A DNA stretch of 64,000 nucleotides from Bifidobacterium breve (GTDB lineage Bacteria > Actinomycetota > Thermoleophilia > Solirubrobacterales > Solirubrobacteraceae): contig CAMDBT010000003.1 of assembly GCA_945889475.1 (NCBI GenBank), forward strand, positions 41,690 to 105,689, in the 5' to 3' direction. The translations under genes were made by a program, and so were the position numbers. Below the pieces are notes generated by a model, which saw only the letters and a program-made list of their open reading frames with translations, was not told where the DNA came from and did no database searches. Shown here piece after piece: positions 63,812 through 64,000 of the stretch. How positions within the stretch are numbered: position 1 is the stretch's first letter; each line of letters opens with the position of its first letter.

Positions 63812-63877
63812 TAGCAGTAGGTCATGGCAAACTCTCAAACATTCGAGTAAGGGCCTTCGGGCCTGAAGTCGATGTAC

Positions 63878-64000
63878 TTTATGGAGAGTTTGATCCTGGC
63901 TCAGGACGAACGCTGGCGGCGTGCTTAACACATGCAAGTGGGGCGACGAACCAGACTTCGGTCTGGGGCAGAGCCGCGAACGGGTGAGTAACACGTGGGC
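63878..64000 (+). rRNA. rrs: 16S ribosomal RNA, 5' end (partial, cut by window edge)
   Basis: The universal 5' segment AGAGTTTGATCCTGGCTCAG occupies 63885-63904 (E. coli positions 8-27). It is followed by GACGAACGCTGGCGGCGTGC and, further on, GGGTGAGTAACACG. The mature 5' end is set by alignment to E. coli numbering and may be off by a few bases. About 123 nt are visible. The V1 region is short (a GACTTCGGTC-type hairpin). After CATGCAAGT the sequence continues GGGGCG rather than the usual CGAACG-like bases. Confidence 0.95.

Larger units (their letters stand above)
63523..63877 (+). other. rRNA operon promoter and leader region, no protein gene
   Basis: This 355-bp stretch between tyrS and 16S rRNA holds no credible protein gene. 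It contains an extended -10, a nested set of perfect inverted repeats and a boxA-like segment, annotated separately. The base composition and hairpin density fit a transcribed rRNA leader with antitermination and processing signals. Confidence 0.7.

Overview
The window reads as a continuous stretch of chromosome from a moderately high-GC actinobacterium. Frequent GTG starts, four-base start/stop overlaps (ATGA, GTGA, TTGA), an actinobacterial-type SerC, and a 16S rRNA 5' end that begins just before the right edge all point to that phylum. A deep lineage such as Thermoleophilia is my best guess from overall gene content. I cannot prove it without comparing the rRNA. I see no prophage, insertion sequence, CRISPR array, tRNA gene or obvious foreign island. 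Nearly every base belongs to core biosynthesis or information-processing genes.

Layout. 1-7 kb: translation genes (thrS 3' end, a DUF192 protein, infC, rpmI, rplT, a terminator, a SpoU-type methyltransferase, pheS, pheT). 6.9-12.4 kb: arginine genes argC-argJ-argB-argD-argG, without argF. 12.4-17.8 kb: a small membrane protein, a coiled-coil protein, dnaE and, convergent, nfo. 17.8-22.3 kb: gltX, a VanZ-like protein, and a likely cysteine module (Rrf2 regulator, HD-domain protein, cysK, cysE). 22.3-29.4 kb: pcrA-type helicase, folD, a membrane protein, gatC-gatA-gatB and a zinc-ribbon membrane protein. 29.5-31.8 kb: ilvB-ilvN. 31.8-40.7 kb: a classical menaquinone set (menF, menD, menH, menC, menA, menB, menE plus a methyltransferase) on alternating strands. 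40.7-44.5 kb: ilvC, serC, serA. 44.6-50.2 kb: an amino-acid/polyamine permease and a spermidine/putrescine-type ABC transporter (potA, potD, potB, potC). 50.2-57.5 kb: a leucine-rich leader peptide followed by leuA-leuC-leuD-leuB-ilvE-cimA. 57.5-63.5 kb: a DegT-family aminotransferase, argH, a class A penicillin-binding protein and tyrS. 63.5-64 kb: an rRNA promoter, a highly folded leader and the start of 16S rRNA.

How it works together. ilvBN, ilvC, ilvE, leuABCD and cimA nearly complete branched-chain amino-acid synthesis; only ilvD is missing here. CimA allows isoleucine to be made from pyruvate. gltX plus gatCAB suggests tRNA-dependent amidation. serC and serA supply serine to the cysE-cysK branch.

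The strongest unadvertised signal is regulatory. About eighteen genes at transcription-unit starts carry a TANNNT hexamer (most often TAGACT or TAGGCT) ending about 6-11 nt before the start codon, with no Shine-Dalgarno. That is the signature of leaderless transcription. The menB/menE pair shares two such hexamers overlapping on opposite strands. The leuA leader combines a leaderless 17-codon Leu peptide with a sequence able to pair with the leuA ribosome-binding site.
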